Shown in pieces: positions 8,420 to 17,154 of a stretch of DNA of 64,000 nucleotides. Source of the stretch: Ideonella sp. A 288 (GTDB lineage: Bacteria > Pseudomonadota > Gammaproteobacteria > Burkholderiales > Burkholderiaceae_C); the NCBI RefSeq assembly GCF_002198735.1, contig NZ_MWLO01000146.1:17014-81013 (forward strand), read 5' to 3'. The notes below the pieces were generated by a model. It searched no databases. It was given only the letters and a program-made list of their open reading frames with translations, and was not told where the DNA came from. Positions within the stretch are counted from its first letter, which is position 1; each line of letters starts with the position of its first letter. The translations under genes were made by a program, and so were the position numbers.

Positions 8420-8842
8420 ATGAACGCCAACCTGGGCTGGGGCCTGGCCGTCGTGGCCATTGCCGTGGGCTACAGCGTCTATGGCTGGCCCGGTGTGGCG
8501 CTGGCGCTGACGGTGATCGTGTTCTGGCTGCTGCTGCAGTTCAGCCGGGCCATGCGCGTGATGCGCGTCGCCGGCCAGGCGCCGGTCGGGCAGGTCGACA
8601 GCGCGGTGATGCTGCACTCGAAGATGCGCACCGGCATGCGCCTGATGGACGTGCTGCCGCTCACACGCAGCCTGGGCGAGAAGGTGTCGGACGACCCCGA
8701 GACCTTCGTCTGGCGCGACCCGTCCGGGGCCAGCGTGCGCGTCGAACTGCGCGGCGGCCGTTGCACGGCCTGGTCGCTTCAGCGGCCCGATGCGGGGCCC
8801 GACGCGCCGGCTGTGGGCCCCGTGGCCTCGCCGGCCGAATAA
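8420..8842 (+). CDS. Small conserved membrane protein of unknown function
   Basis: This 140-residue protein has two closely spaced hydrophobic segments in the first 45 residues (WGLAVVAIAVGYSVYGWPG, then VALALTVIVFWLLLQF). A soluble cytoplasmic domain follows, with LHSKMRTGMRLMDVLPLTRSLG and FVWRDPSGASV. The tail is rich in Pro and Ala. No domain was recognised. It sits 48 bp after radA and 34 bp before ilvE on the same strand, so it is probably part of that transcription unit. A role cannot be inferred from the neighbours. Confidence 0.75.
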   Translation: MNANLGWGLAVVAIAVGYSVYGWPGVALALTVIVFWLLLQFSRAMRVMRVAGQAPVGQVDSAVMLHSKMRTGMRLMDVLPLTRSLGEKVSDDPETFVWRDPSGASVRVELRGGRCTAWSLQRPDAGPDAPAVGPVASPAE

Positions 8843-8876
8843 AATCCCGGCTTTCACCCCACACGAGGACCCTCTC

Positions 8877-9800
8877 ATGTCGATGTCCGACCGCGACGGC
8901 AAGATCTGGATGGACGGCCAACTGGTCGACTGGCGTGATGCAAAGATCCACGTGCTGTCCCACACGCTGCACTACGGCTGCGGCGCTTTCGAAGGCGTGC
9001 GCGCCTACAACACGGCGCAGGGCACGGCCATCTTCCGGCTGCGCGAGCACACCGAGCGGCTGTTCAACTCGGCCAAGATCCTGCGCATGAAGATCCCGTT
9101 CTCGATCGAGCAGGTCGAGGACGCACAGAAGCAGGTGGTGCGCGAGAACAAGCTCGAGAGCTGCTACCTGCGCCCGCTGGTCTGGATCGGCGACCAGAAA
9201 CTCGGCGTCAGCCCCAAGGGCAACACCATCCACCTGATGGTCGCCGCCTGGGCCTGGGGCGCCTACCTCGGCGAAGAGGGCCTGCGCCGCGGCATCCGCG
9301 TCAAGACCAGCAGCTACACCCGCCACCACGTCAACATCACGATGACGCAGGCCAAGGCGGTGAGCAACTACACCAACTCGATCCTGGCCAACATGGAGGT
9401 CACCGACGAGGGCTACGACGAGGCGCTGCTGCTCGACTCGGCCGGTTTCGTCAGCGAAGGCGCCGGCGAGAACATCTTCATCATCAAGAAGGGCGTGGTG
9501 TACACGCCCGACCTGTCGGCTGGCGCGCTGAACGGCATCACCCGCGACACCATCTTCAACATCTGCCAGGACCTGGGCTTGAAGCTGGTCGAGAAGCGCA
9601 TCACCCGCGACGAGGTCTACATCGCCGACGAGGCCTTCTTCACCGGCACCGCGGCCGAGGTGACGCCGATCCGCGAGCTCGACCGCATCCAGCTGGGCGC
9701 CGGCGAGCGCGGCCCCATCACCACCCAGATCCAGGCGGCGTTCTTCGACATCGTCAACGGCCGCAATCCCAAGTACGCCGAATGGCTTTCCAAGGTATGA
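8877..9800 (+). CDS. ilvE: Branched-chain amino acid aminotransferase
   Basis: This 307-residue class IV PLP aminotransferase carries out the last step of Leu, Ile and Val synthesis and the first step of their breakdown. It shows DGQLVDWRDAKIHVLSHTLHYG with the family's early block, the PLP-binding Lys in TQAKAVSNY, the cofactor-contacting Glu in SEGAGENIF, and the C-terminal SGTAAE equivalent TGTAAEVTPIRELD. ATG 8877 has a GAGG 9 bases upstream. The next gene starts inside its stop codon (ATGA), indicating translational coupling. Confidence 0.96.
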   Translation: MSMSDRDGKIWMDGQLVDWRDAKIHVLSHTLHYGCGAFEGVRAYNTAQGTAIFRLREHTERLFNSAKILRMKIPFSIEQVEDAQKQVVRENKLESCYLRPLVWIGDQKLGVSPKGNTIHLMVAAWAWGAYLGEEGLRRGIRVKTSSYTRHHVNITMTQAKAVSNYTNSILANMEVTDEGYDEALLLDSAGFVSEGAGENIFIIKKGVVYTPDLSAGALNGITRDTIFNICQDLGLKLVEKRITRDEVYIADEAFFTGTAAEVTPIRELDRIQLGAGERGPITTQIQAAFFDIVNGRNPKYAEWLSKV

Positions 9801-10012
9801 CCGACATGACAGACGCAAAGGCCGTGGTCGAGCTGACCGCCAAGGATCTGCAGGGCCCCGGCGTGGTGGCCTGCCCCAACCCGAAGATGGCGCTCTGGAG
9901 CGCCCACCCCAAGGTGTTCATCGACGTGGCCGCCACAGGCGAGGGCAAGTGCCCGTACTGCGGCACCGTGTACCGCCTGAAGGCGGGCGAGAAGGTCGGC
10001 GCCGGGCACTGA
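9797..10012 (+). CDS. zf-CHCC zinc-finger protein (NDUFS6-like)
   Basis: This 71-residue protein has the spacing of the zf-CHCC family: VACPNPKMALWSAHPKVFID and then GKCPYCGTVYRL. The first Cys, the His and the CxxC pair can bind one zinc. Homologous domains occur in the NDUFS6 subunit of complex I; bacterial members are small, stand-alone and mostly uncharacterised. The ATG at 9797 overlaps the TGA of ilvE by four bases, and a second ATG at 9806 is possible. The linkage to ilvE is often seen in Burkholderiales (from memory). Confidence 0.85.
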   Translation: MTDMTDAKAVVELTAKDLQGPGVVACPNPKMALWSAHPKVFIDVAATGEGKCPYCGTVYRLKAGEKVGAGH

Positions 10013-10075
10013 CCGGCCGTCGCCACGGCGCCGCCGGTGCGGGGCGCGGGGGCCGGCTGCCTACAATGCGCGCCC

Positions 10076-10960
10076 ATGGCGCGACACCCCGAGTTCATCC
10101 TCACCCTGTCCTGCAAGGACACCACCGGCATCGTCTACGCGGTGTCCGGCCTGTTGTTCCAGGCCGGCTGCAACATCATCGACTCGCAGCAGTTCGGCGA
10201 CGTCGACGGCGACGATGCGACGGGCCTGTTCTTCATGCGCGTGCACTTCGCCGCGCCGCCCCATCTGGCCGCGCCGGGCATGCTGCAGAGCCTGTTCTCG
10301 CATGTGAGCGGCCAGTACGGCATGGAGGCACGCTTCCATGCGGTGGCCGAGCGGCCTCGCCTGCTGCTGATGGTCAGCCAGCATGGCCACTGCCTCAACG
10401 ACCTGCTGTTCCGCTGGAAGAGCGGCCAGCTCGCGGTGGACATCCCGGCCATCGTCTCCAACCACGCCGCCTTCGAGTCGCTGGCGCAGAGCTACGGCAT
10501 CGCCTTCCACCACCTGCCGTTGCCCACTGGCAGCGACGCCGCCACCAAGCGCGCACAGGAGCGCGAGGTGGAGGCGCTGGTCGACCGCGAGCGCATCGAC
10601 CTCGTCGTGCTGGCGCGCTACATGCAGATCCTGGGGCCGGATTTCTGCGCTGCGCTGAAGGGCCGGGCCATCAACATCCACCACAGCTTCCTGCCCAGCT
10701 TCAAGGGCGCCAAGCCCTACTTCCAGGCCCATGCCCGCGGCGTCAAGCTGATCGGCGCCACCGCGCACTACGTCACCGCCGATCTGGACGAGGGCCCCAT
10801 CATCGAACAGGACGTGGCGCGGGTCGACCATTCGCTGTCGGCCGAGGAGATGACGGCCGTGGGCCGTGACGTCGAATGCGTGGTGCTGGCCCGCGCCGTG
10901 CGCTGGCACGTCGAGCGCCGCGTGCTGATGAACGGCCACAAGACCGTGGTCTTCCGCTGA
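10076..10960 (+). CDS. purU: Formyltetrahydrofolate deformylase PurU
   Basis: This 294-residue enzyme hydrolyses 10-formyl-THF to formate and THF, balancing one-carbon pools. An ACT domain occupies the first 85 residues (TLSCKDTTGIVYAVSG). The formyltransferase-like catalytic domain follows, with MVSQHGHCLNDLLFRW, the Asn of IVSNH, the catalytic His in INIHHSFLPSFKGA and the catalytic Asp in DLDEGPIIEQD. The family length is about 285, so the protein is complete. ATG 10076 starts just before the ACT domain. The next gene begins 7 bp downstream, suggesting an operon. Confidence 0.95.
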   Translation: MARHPEFILTLSCKDTTGIVYAVSGLLFQAGCNIIDSQQFGDVDGDDATGLFFMRVHFAAPPHLAAPGMLQSLFSHVSGQYGMEARFHAVAERPRLLLMVSQHGHCLNDLLFRWKSGQLAVDIPAIVSNHAAFESLAQSYGIAFHHLPLPTGSDAATKRAQEREVEALVDRERIDLVVLARYMQILGPDFCAALKGRAINIHHSFLPSFKGAKPYFQAHARGVKLIGATAHYVTADLDEGPIIEQDVARVDHSLSAEEMTAVGRDVECVVLARAVRWHVERRVLMNGHKTVVFR

Positions 10961-10967
10961 GCGCCGC

Positions 10968-11420
10968 ATGTCCCGCCCCAAGCCGCAGACCGCCCACCTG
11001 ATGGCCTCGCCCGACGACGTCGAGGCGCAGTTCTACGACGCGCTGCGCGAAGGTGACATCGACAAGCTCATGTCGCTGTGGGCCGACGACGACGAGATCG
11101 TCTGTGTCCACCCTGGCGGTGGGCGCGTGGTCGGGCCACAGGCCATCCGCCACACCTTCGAATCGATGTTCGCCACCGGCCGCATCCCGGCCCATGCCGA
11201 GCAGGTGCGCCGGGTGCACACCATGGATGCGGCCGTGCACAGCGTGGTCGAGCGCATCGAGATCGGCACCGCCGACAGCCCGCGCACCGGCTTCGTGCTG
11301 GCCACCAACGTCTACCTGCGCGGCGCGCAGGGGTGGCGCATGGTGGCCCACCATGCCAGCCCCGGCGCGGCCGACGAGGGCCCCGAGGTCGTGGCGCCGC
11401 ACGCATCGATGCTGCACTGA
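10968..11420 (+). CDS. SnoaL/NTF2-like domain protein
   Basis: This 150-residue protein has the cone-shaped NTF2/SnoaL-like pattern: EAQFYDALREGDIDKLMSLWADDDEIVCVHPGG, then a strand-rich second half ending with QGWRMVAHHASPG. Members of this fold are ketosteroid-isomerase-like enzymes or small ligand-binding proteins, and many have no known substrate. The VCVHPGG block is typical of a conserved proteobacterial subgroup related to the calcium/calmodulin-dependent kinase II association-type proteins. It starts 7 bp after purU and is probably co-transcribed with it. Confidence 0.8.
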   Translation: MSRPKPQTAHLMASPDDVEAQFYDALREGDIDKLMSLWADDDEIVCVHPGGGRVVGPQAIRHTFESMFATGRIPAHAEQVRRVHTMDAAVHSVVERIEIGTADSPRTGFVLATNVYLRGAQGWRMVAHHASPGAADEGPEVVAPHASMLH

Positions 11421-11458
11421 CCGGCGCGCCCGGCCCCGCGCCCCCGCAGCGCCCGACG

Positions 11459-12430
11459 ATGCAGCGCTTCTCCGCCCCCTGGTGGCTGCCTGGCGGCCAC
11501 CTGCAGACCATCTGGCCCGCGCTGTTCTCGCGGCCCCGTGTGGGGCCGCCCCTGCGCTTCGAGCGCGAGCGCTGGACCACGCCCGACGGCGACTTCATCG
11601 ATGTCGACCATCTGGCGGGGGCGCCGTCCGAGGCGCCCATGCTGGTGCTCTTCCATGGCCTCGAAGGCTCGTCGGCCAGCCACTACGCGCAGGCCTTCGG
11701 CCTCTGGGCGCGGCAGGCCGGCTGGCGCTATGCGGTGCCGCACTTCCGCGGCTGCTCGGGCGAGCTGAACCTCGGGCCGCGGGCCTACCACTCGGGCGAT
11801 TTCGAAGAGATCGGCTGGATCCTCGCGCGGCTGCGTGCGGGTACGCAGGCGCCCCTGCGCGCCATCGGCATCTCGCTGGGCGGCAATGCGCTGCTGCGCT
11901 GGGCGGAGGAGGCCGGCGACAGCGCCTCGGCCACCGCCGCCGCGGTGGCGGCCATCAGCTCGCCGATCGACCTGGCCGCCGGCGGCCACGCCATCGGCCG
12001 CGGCTTCAACCGGCTGGTCTACACCCGCATGTTCCTGCGCTCGATGAAGCCCAAGGCGCTGGCCAAGCTGGCCCAGCACCCGGGCCTGTTCGACCGCGAG
12101 CGGCTGCTGGCCGCGCGCGACCTCTACGAGTTCGACAACGTCTTCACCGCGCCGCTGCACGGCTTCCGCGACACCGACGACTACTGGGCCCGCGCCTCTG
12201 CGCAGCCGCAGCTGCACCGCATCCGCATCCCGGCGCTGGTGCTCAATGCGCGCAACGACCCCTTCCTGCCCGGCCACCACCTGCCGCGGCCGCAGCAGGT
12301 GGGTCCGCACGTCACGCTGTGGCAGCCGGCGCATGGTGGCCACGTGGGCTTTCCGGCGGGCCGCTTTCCGGGCCATGTGATGACCCTGCCGCAGGCGGTG
12401 ATGGGCTGGATGCACGCCGCGCTCGCCTGA
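11459..12430 (+). CDS. YheT-type alpha/beta hydrolase
   Basis: This 323-residue hydrolase belongs to the YheT/ABHD1-3 family. Diagnostic blocks are WWLPGGHLQTIWP at the N-terminus, the oxyanion strand LVLFHGLEGSSASHYAQ, the nucleophile elbow IGISLGGNALL (Ser in GxSLGG), the acid in LNARNDPFLP and the His in HGGHVGF. E. coli YheT is an esterase/lipase-like enzyme of unclear substrate; eukaryotic homologues act on phospholipids. No signal peptide is seen. The gene follows the SnoaL-like gene by 38 bp. Confidence 0.92.
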   Translation: MQRFSAPWWLPGGHLQTIWPALFSRPRVGPPLRFERERWTTPDGDFIDVDHLAGAPSEAPMLVLFHGLEGSSASHYAQAFGLWARQAGWRYAVPHFRGCSGELNLGPRAYHSGDFEEIGWILARLRAGTQAPLRAIGISLGGNALLRWAEEAGDSASATAAAVAAISSPIDLAAGGHAIGRGFNRLVYTRMFLRSMKPKALAKLAQHPGLFDRERLLAARDLYEFDNVFTAPLHGFRDTDDYWARASAQPQLHRIRIPALVLNARNDPFLPGHHLPRPQQVGPHVTLWQPAHGGHVGFPAGRFPGHVMTLPQAVMGWMHAALA

Positions 12431-12444
12431 GGCACCATCGGGCC

Positions 12445-12987
12445 ATGGACGACATCGTCAAGGCGGCGCTGCGCAAGTGGCCCAACGTGCCCCACTGCCA
12501 CGGCTGGCTCGCGCTCGACGCGCGTGGTGACTGGTACATGCGCGACGAGCGCATCCAGCGTGCCGGCCCCTTCCCCGGGGTCAAGGGCAGCCGCATCGAC
12601 CACGACAAGCTCAAGGCCTTCATCGAGCGCAACTACGAGGCCGACGAGCAGGGCCGCTGGTACTTCCAGAACGGTCCGCAGCGGGTGTACGTGCAGCTGG
12701 AGGCCGCCCCCTGGGTGTGGCGCCTGATGTGGCCCACCGACCAGCCCGCGGTCACCAGCCACACCGGCCGCGCGGCGCGCGTGCATGCCTCCTGGCTGGA
12801 CGAGGCTGGCCGCCTGTTCCTGGACACCGACATCGGCTTCGGCATCGTCCACAGCCAGGACGTGCTCGACGCCTCTCGCGCGGTGGAGCAAGGCCTGTGG
12901 TCGCCGCGCGCGCTGGTGTTCGCCGACGCGCCGGCGCGCTTCGGCTATGCGCTGGATCCGCAACCCAACGAGCCGGTGCGGGCATGA
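12445..12987 (+). CDS. Conserved DUF2946-like protein
   Basis: This 180-residue soluble protein starts MDDIVKAALRKWPNVPHC and has many aromatic residues (GRWYFQNGPQRVYVQLE, WVWRLMWPTD). From memory, proteins with this N-terminus in Burkholderiales are labelled DUF2946 family; no reaction is known. It has no transmembrane segment and no recognisable metal or catalytic motif. It starts 14 bp after the YheT-like gene and closes the plus-strand run, with a hairpin 3 bp after its stop. Confidence 0.78.
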   Translation: MDDIVKAALRKWPNVPHCHGWLALDARGDWYMRDERIQRAGPFPGVKGSRIDHDKLKAFIERNYEADEQGRWYFQNGPQRVYVQLEAAPWVWRLMWPTDQPAVTSHTGRAARVHASWLDEAGRLFLDTDIGFGIVHSQDVLDASRAVEQGLWSPRALVFADAPARFGYALDPQPNEPVRA

Positions 12988-12990
12988 AAA

Positions 12991-13010
12991 AGCCGGCCCG
13001 CGGGCCGGCT
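12991..13010 (-). terminator. Rho-independent terminator for the cytochrome c gene
   Basis: AGCCGGCCCG and CGGGCCGGCT form a perfect 20-base palindrome. It is preceded on the plus strand by five A residues, so a minus-strand transcript ends in hairpin plus U-run. It may also act weakly on the plus-strand gene that ends at 12987. Confidence 0.8.
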
Positions 13011-13039
13011 GGTGGGTCAGGCGGCCCGCAGGCCCCGCA

Positions 13040-13639
13040 TCACTTGGTGGCGCTGGCCGCAGGGGCGGCGGCGCTGGCCGCGTCGGCGGCCGGAGCGGCG
13101 GCAGCGCCGCTGGCGGCCGCGGCCGGTGCCTTGGGCTCCTCGAGCTTGCCGCCCGACTGGTTGGCCATGTAGACCACCGCGCGGCCGATCTCGACCTCGC
13201 CGAAATCGCCGCCGCCCTGCGCCCCCATCGCGCCCTTGCCCTTCAGCGCCGAGGTCAGCAGGGCCTCGTAGCCGGTCTTGATGCGCGGGGCCCAGGCGGC
13301 TTCATCGCCCACCTTCGGCGCACCGGCGACGCCGGCGGCATGGCACGCCGAGCACTGGGCCTGGAACACCTGCTCGCCGGTCTTGAGCGCGCCGCCCGAG
13401 GCCGTGCGGATGACGATGCTGCCGATCGGCTGGATGCGCCGGGCCACCGCCTCGGCCGACATGCCCTCGCTGCCGGCGCCGGTCTTGGGGCCGAAGTTGA
13501 CGAAGTTGGTCAGCAGGATGATCGCGACGATCGGCACCACGAACGACGCCACCACCGCGGCGATCAACTGCTTCGGGGTCTTGATCGGCCCCTCGTGCAC
13601 TTCATGGTCTGCGTCGTGGGAAGGCTGGGCGTCGCTCAT
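13040..13639 (-). CDS. Membrane-anchored cytochrome c (c5-like)
   Basis: This 199-residue protein has a cytoplasmic N-terminus of about 25 residues, one transmembrane segment (LIAAVVASFVVPIVAIILL) and a periplasmic monohaem cytochrome c domain with CSACH near residue 95. A likely axial Met lies in the C-terminal half of the domain, perhaps the M of VVYMAN. The last 35 residues are a low-complexity Ala/Pro tail. Such c5-type proteins shuttle electrons to terminal oxidases. The start at 13639 has a GAGG eight bases upstream. It is divergent from the tRNA-Arg gene. Confidence 0.9.
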   Translation of the reverse strand: MSDAQPSHDADHEVHEGPIKTPKQLIAAVVASFVVPIVAIILLTNFVNFGPKTGAGSEGMSAEAVARRIQPIGSIVIRTASGGALKTGEQVFQAQCSACHAAGVAGAPKVGDEAAWAPRIKTGYEALLTSALKGKGAMGAQGGGDFGEVEIGRAVVYMANQSGGKLEEPKAPAAAASGAAAAPAADAASAAAPAASATK

Positions 13640-13835
13640 GAAATCCTCGTTCTTGTGTCGCGCCGATCGTCGACCGGCACCTGGGCTTGTGCTGGGCTTG
13701 CCGCAGGCCTTGCTCCGTGGCCTGCGGGGGGAACCGACCCGGGGCGTGATCCGCCGCCCCGAGCAAAGCGCGCGATTATAGCGAGGGGCTTCGTCCGCCA
13801 CCCCATGCACTAGAATCCGCAGCTTGCCGAGTGCG

Positions 13836-13910
13836 GCGACCGTGGTGAAGTGGATATCATGCGGCCCTCCGAAGGCCACGTCGCAGGTTCGATTCCTGCC
13901 GGTCGCACCA
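13836..13910 (+). tRNA. tRNA-Arg (anticodon CCG)
   Basis: This 75-base gene has a perfect 7-bp acceptor stem (GCGACCG with CGGTCGC), discriminator A and encoded CCA. The anticodon loop CTCCGAA gives anticodon CCG, reading CGG codons, which suits this GC-rich genome. The T-arm is GCAGG-TTCGATT-CCTGC. The anticodon stem has one C-A pair at its top. A TATA-like element (GATTATAG) about 50 bases upstream may be the -10. Confidence 0.93.
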
Positions 13911-14235
13911 GCCCCTCGCCTTCCGGCGTCCTGTCAAAAACACCCCTGACCTCCATCGCGTGAGGGCGTCGCCAGACGCAGGGTGATGCCGAGCCGCCTT
14001 CTTTTTGGCCTTCACGATTCGCTGCAGCTTCGGCGCGTTGGTGTGCGAGCTTGCGCGCCACCGAATCCGTCGCGGCAATTCATGATGTCCTGCACGGCAT
14101 CCAGCGCGTTGTAGAGCCGGGGTTTGGCTGACCTCGCGTGCCGCGCGCGCATACTCATTCGGGGATTGGCTCAACTCAATGGCATGCGGAGCCGGCCGGT
14201 GAATAGTCGGGCTCCCGATGGGCCGGGAGCAGTCG
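13911..14235. other. Non-coding stretch between tRNA-Arg and the GGDEF-EAL gene
   Basis: No convincing gene is seen in these 325 bases. A minus-strand stretch around 13950-14060 encodes a Lys-rich string (VKAKKKAARHHP) recalling H-NS-type tails, but the frame is broken and has no plausible start, so it may be a remnant or chance. The last 100 bases should hold the promoter of the downstream gene. Confidence 0.4.
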
Positions 14236-17109
14236 ATGAGAACTCAGCTGGCGCAGGTCGCCGCCACCACGGAGTCGGCGCAATCGCTCCTTCACGCATT
14301 GCTGCGCGATTGCGACGACCTGATCCTGCTGACCGACGAACAACTTCGCCTGGTTTTCGTCAGCCCGAGCTTGGCGCGTGTCGCCGATCGGCCAGGCGCC
14401 GACTTGCTGCAGCACAGCGTGGTCGATGCAGGGCTGTTCGGCCCGGCAGCGGGGCGGCTGAAGACGGCGCTCCAGGCGGCGCTGGCCAGCGGGCAGCCCC
14501 GGCGGCTGCAGATCGACTGGCCACGCGACGGGGTGACCAGCACCTACGACGTCCACATTGGCGTCGACACCGACCGCCCGTGCGCGCCGCGCGTGCTGGC
14601 CTTGGCACGCGACATCACCGAGCAGTCCCGGGTCGAGCACGACCTGCGCGTGCGCGAACGCGAGTTCCGTACGCTGGCCCAGAACTGGCCTGACAACATC
14701 ATCCGCTACGGCCTCGACAAGCGGGCCGTCTACTGCAACCGCGAGATCGAGGAACGTGTTCAGGTCACGGCGCAGCGCATCGTCGGGCGGACACCCACCG
14801 AGGCTGCGCCGCCGGGCATGGTGGGCGTGCAGGCCTACGAACGGCAACTCGAGCAGACGCTGGCCACCGGACAGCGAGGCACGGTGGACTTGATCGTGCC
14901 GCACCCCAGCGGCGAGATTCGCGTGCACAGCGTCATGTTCGCCGCCGAGCAAGATGCCGACGGCGTCATCTGCGGTGCCATCGCCGTCGGCCGCGACGTG
15001 ACCGACCAAGTGCGCACCCAGCGGGCGCTGGCCGCGAAGGAACGCGAGTTCCGCACCTTGGCCGAGAACTCGCCCGACACCATCATCCGCTATGGTCCCA
15101 ATGCGCGTGCCACCTACATCAACCGGGGCGACAAGGGGGGCGCGGTTCGTCGCGCCGAGCACAGCGTGATCGGTCGCAAGGCAGGCGAGATCGCGTTGCC
15201 CGGCACGCTGGGCGTCGACGCCTACCGGGCGCAGATCGAACGGGCTCTGGTCGAAGGTGAAAGTGGCACGGTCGAACTGCAGGTGCCGCTGGCCCAGGGC
15301 GGGTTTGGCGTGCACAGCATCGCGATCGCTCCCGAGCGCGATGCCGACGGGTCCATCTGCGGCGTCATCGCGGTGGGGCGAGATGTGACCGAGCAAGTGC
15401 GGGTGCGTCAGGCGCTGGCCGCCAAGGAGCGCGAGTTCCGCTCGCTGGCCGAGAACGCCGGCGACAACATCGCGCGCTGGGACCTCGACCTGCGCGTGCT
15501 CTACATCAACCCTGCGATGGCGCGCGTGTTCGGCCAGCGCCTCGAGCACGTGCAGGGACTCGCGCTCAGCCAGACTGCGCTGGGCATGGCGGTCGACCTG
15601 GCGCCGGTCGAGCAGGCGCTGCGGCGGGTGGTGTCCGAGGGCCGCGACGAAATGCTGGACCTGCGCTTCGTGGCGCCGGGCAGCGCCGTGCCGTCCGTGC
15701 ACCAGATCCACCTGGTGGCCGAGCGGGACCACAGCGGCGCCGTCTGCAGCGTGCTGGGCATCGGCCGCGACATCAGCGAGAAGATTGCCCAGTTGGAGTT
15801 GATCGAGTCGCTGGTGCGCACGGACCCGCTCACGCGGCTGGCCAACCGTCAGGCGCTGCACGAGCGCGCGCCGGGTCTGTTCGCCGCCGCCGAGCGGCGT
15901 GGGAACCGCGTCGGCGTGCTGCTGCTCGACCTCGACCAGTTCAAGGCCATCAACGACGGCATGGGGCACAGCGCCGGCGACGCGTTGCTGCGCGAGGTGG
16001 CGCGCCGCCTGACGAGTGGCCTGCGCGCCAACGACCTTCTGGTGCGCCTGGGCGGCGACGAGTTCGTGGTGCTGGCGCCCGATGTCGATCATCCGCAAGT
16101 GCTGGGCACCATCGCCGACAAACTGCACGTCGCGTTGGCGCAGCCGATGACGCTGCTGCACCGCGAACTTCGCATCACCGTCAGCATCGGCGTGGCCATG
16201 TACCCGCTCGACGGCCAGACCCTGGAGTCGCTGCTGGCCAACGCCGACACCGCGATGTACCACGCCAAGCGCAGTGGTCGCGCGCGCACCGAGTACTACC
16301 GCGCCGAGCTCGGCGAGGCCGTGCGCCACCGCCTGGCGCTCGAGCAGGCCATGCGGCACGCCGCCGGCGGCGACGGACTGGTGCTGCACTTCCAGCCGCA
16401 GGTCAACCTGAGCGATCCGCACAGGATCCTCGGCGTCGAGGCGCTGCTGCGCTGGCAGCACCCCACGCTGGGCATGCTGGCACCGGACAGCTTCATCGGC
16501 CTGGCCGAGGAGACAGGGATGATCCTGCCGATCGGCCGCTGGGTGATGCGCACCGCGGCCGAGGCGGCGGTGCGGCTGAACCGTGGCCGCAGCGAGCCCC
16601 TGCACGTGGCAGTCAACGTGTCGACGCGCCAGGTCACGGACGATGGCCTGCCGGCCCTCGTCGACGAGGTGTTGGCGCAGACCGGCTGCCACCCGGACTG
16701 GCTGTCGATCGAGATCACCGAGAGCGTGCTGCTGCAGGATTCGAACCGCGTGCAACAGGCACTGGACGCGTTGCGAGCGCGCGGCCTGGGCATCGCGATC
16801 GACGATTTCGGTACCGGCTACTCGGCGTTGAACTACCTGGCGCGCTTTCCGATCGACTGCCTGAAGATCGACAAGAGCTTCGTGCACTGCATCGGGCGGA
16901 GCCGGCGCGACGACGAACTGGTCAAGGCCTTCGTCGCCCTGGCCGCCGCGTTGAACCTGACCACCGTGGCCGAGGGTGTGGAAACGGCCGAGCAGGCCGA
17001 CTTCCTGCTGGGCCAGGGTTGCGGGCAGGCGCAGGGGTGGTTGTTCGGTCGACCGATGCCGGAAGACCGGTTCGTGGCCTGGCTGGCGTCCCGGCACGAT
17101 GGCTGCTGA
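14236..17109 (+). CDS. PAS-GGDEF-EAL cyclic-di-GMP signalling protein
   Basis: This 957-residue protein has an N-terminal PAS-like sensor (about residues 15-125) and then three further PAS modules of about 130 residues each (starts near 140, 269 and 399). Each begins with a near-identical EREFRxLAxN block and ends with a GRDVT or GRDIS linker. A GGDEF diguanylate cyclase domain follows, with an intact GGDEF near residue 606 and an inhibitory I-site RxxD (RAND) five residues before it. An EAL phosphodiesterase domain comes last (VEALLRWQHP near 735, DDFGTGYSAL near 855). Both active sites look intact. No transmembrane segment is visible, so sensing is probably cytoplasmic. ATG 14236 was preferred over 14218 because GGGAG lies six bases upstream. 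Confidence 0.93.
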   Translation: MRTQLAQVAATTESAQSLLHALLRDCDDLILLTDEQLRLVFVSPSLARVADRPGADLLQHSVVDAGLFGPAAGRLKTALQAALASGQPRRLQIDWPRDGVTSTYDVHIGVDTDRPCAPRVLALARDITEQSRVEHDLRVREREFRTLAQNWPDNIIRYGLDKRAVYCNREIEERVQVTAQRIVGRTPTEAAPPGMVGVQAYERQLEQTLATGQRGTVDLIVPHPSGEIRVHSVMFAAEQDADGVICGAIAVGRDVTDQVRTQRALAAKEREFRTLAENSPDTIIRYGPNARATYINRGDKGGAVRRAEHSVIGRKAGEIALPGTLGVDAYRAQIERALVEGESGTVELQVPLAQGGFGVHSIAIAPERDADGSICGVIAVGRDVTEQVRVRQALAAKEREFRSLAENAGDNIARWDLDLRVLYINPAMARVFGQRLEHVQGLALSQTALGMAVDLAPVEQALRRVVSEGRDEMLDLRFVAPGSAVPSVHQIHLVAERDHSGAVCSVLGIGRDISEKIAQLELIESLVRTDPLTRLANRQALHERAPGLFAAAERRGNRVGVLLLDLDQFKAINDGMGHSAGDALLREVARRLTSGLRANDLLVRLGGDEFVVLAPDVDHPQVLGTIADKLHVALAQPMTLLHRELRITVSIGVAMYPLDGQTLESLLANADTAMYHAKRSGRARTEYYRAELGEAVRHRLALEQAMRHAAGGDGLVLHFQPQVNLSDPHRILGVEALLRWQHPTLGMLAPDSFIGLAEETGMILPIGRWVMRTAAEAAVRLNRGRSEPLHVAVNVSTRQVTDDGLPALVDEVLAQTGCHPDWLSIEITESVLLQDSNRVQQALDALRARGLGIAIDDFGTGYSALNYLARFPIDCLKIDKSFVHCIGRSRRDDELVKAFVALAAALNLTTVAEGVETAEQADFLLGQGCGQAQGWLFGRPMPEDRFVAWLASRHDGC

Positions 17110-17154
17110 ACCGGCCTCCGTGGCCGGCCGGTGCCGCGGCGGGGCGTCGGTGCC

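Noticed and set aside
13911..14235. Genomic-island attachment site after tRNA-Arg
   Set aside because: No integrase, no direct repeat of the tRNA 3' end and no shift in base composition were seen nearby. A short Lys-rich string there has a broken frame.
14176..17097. A long minus-strand frame opposite the PAS-GGDEF-EAL gene
   Set aside because: The plus strand encodes clear PAS, GGDEF and EAL motifs; the antisense product has biased composition and no recognisable fold.
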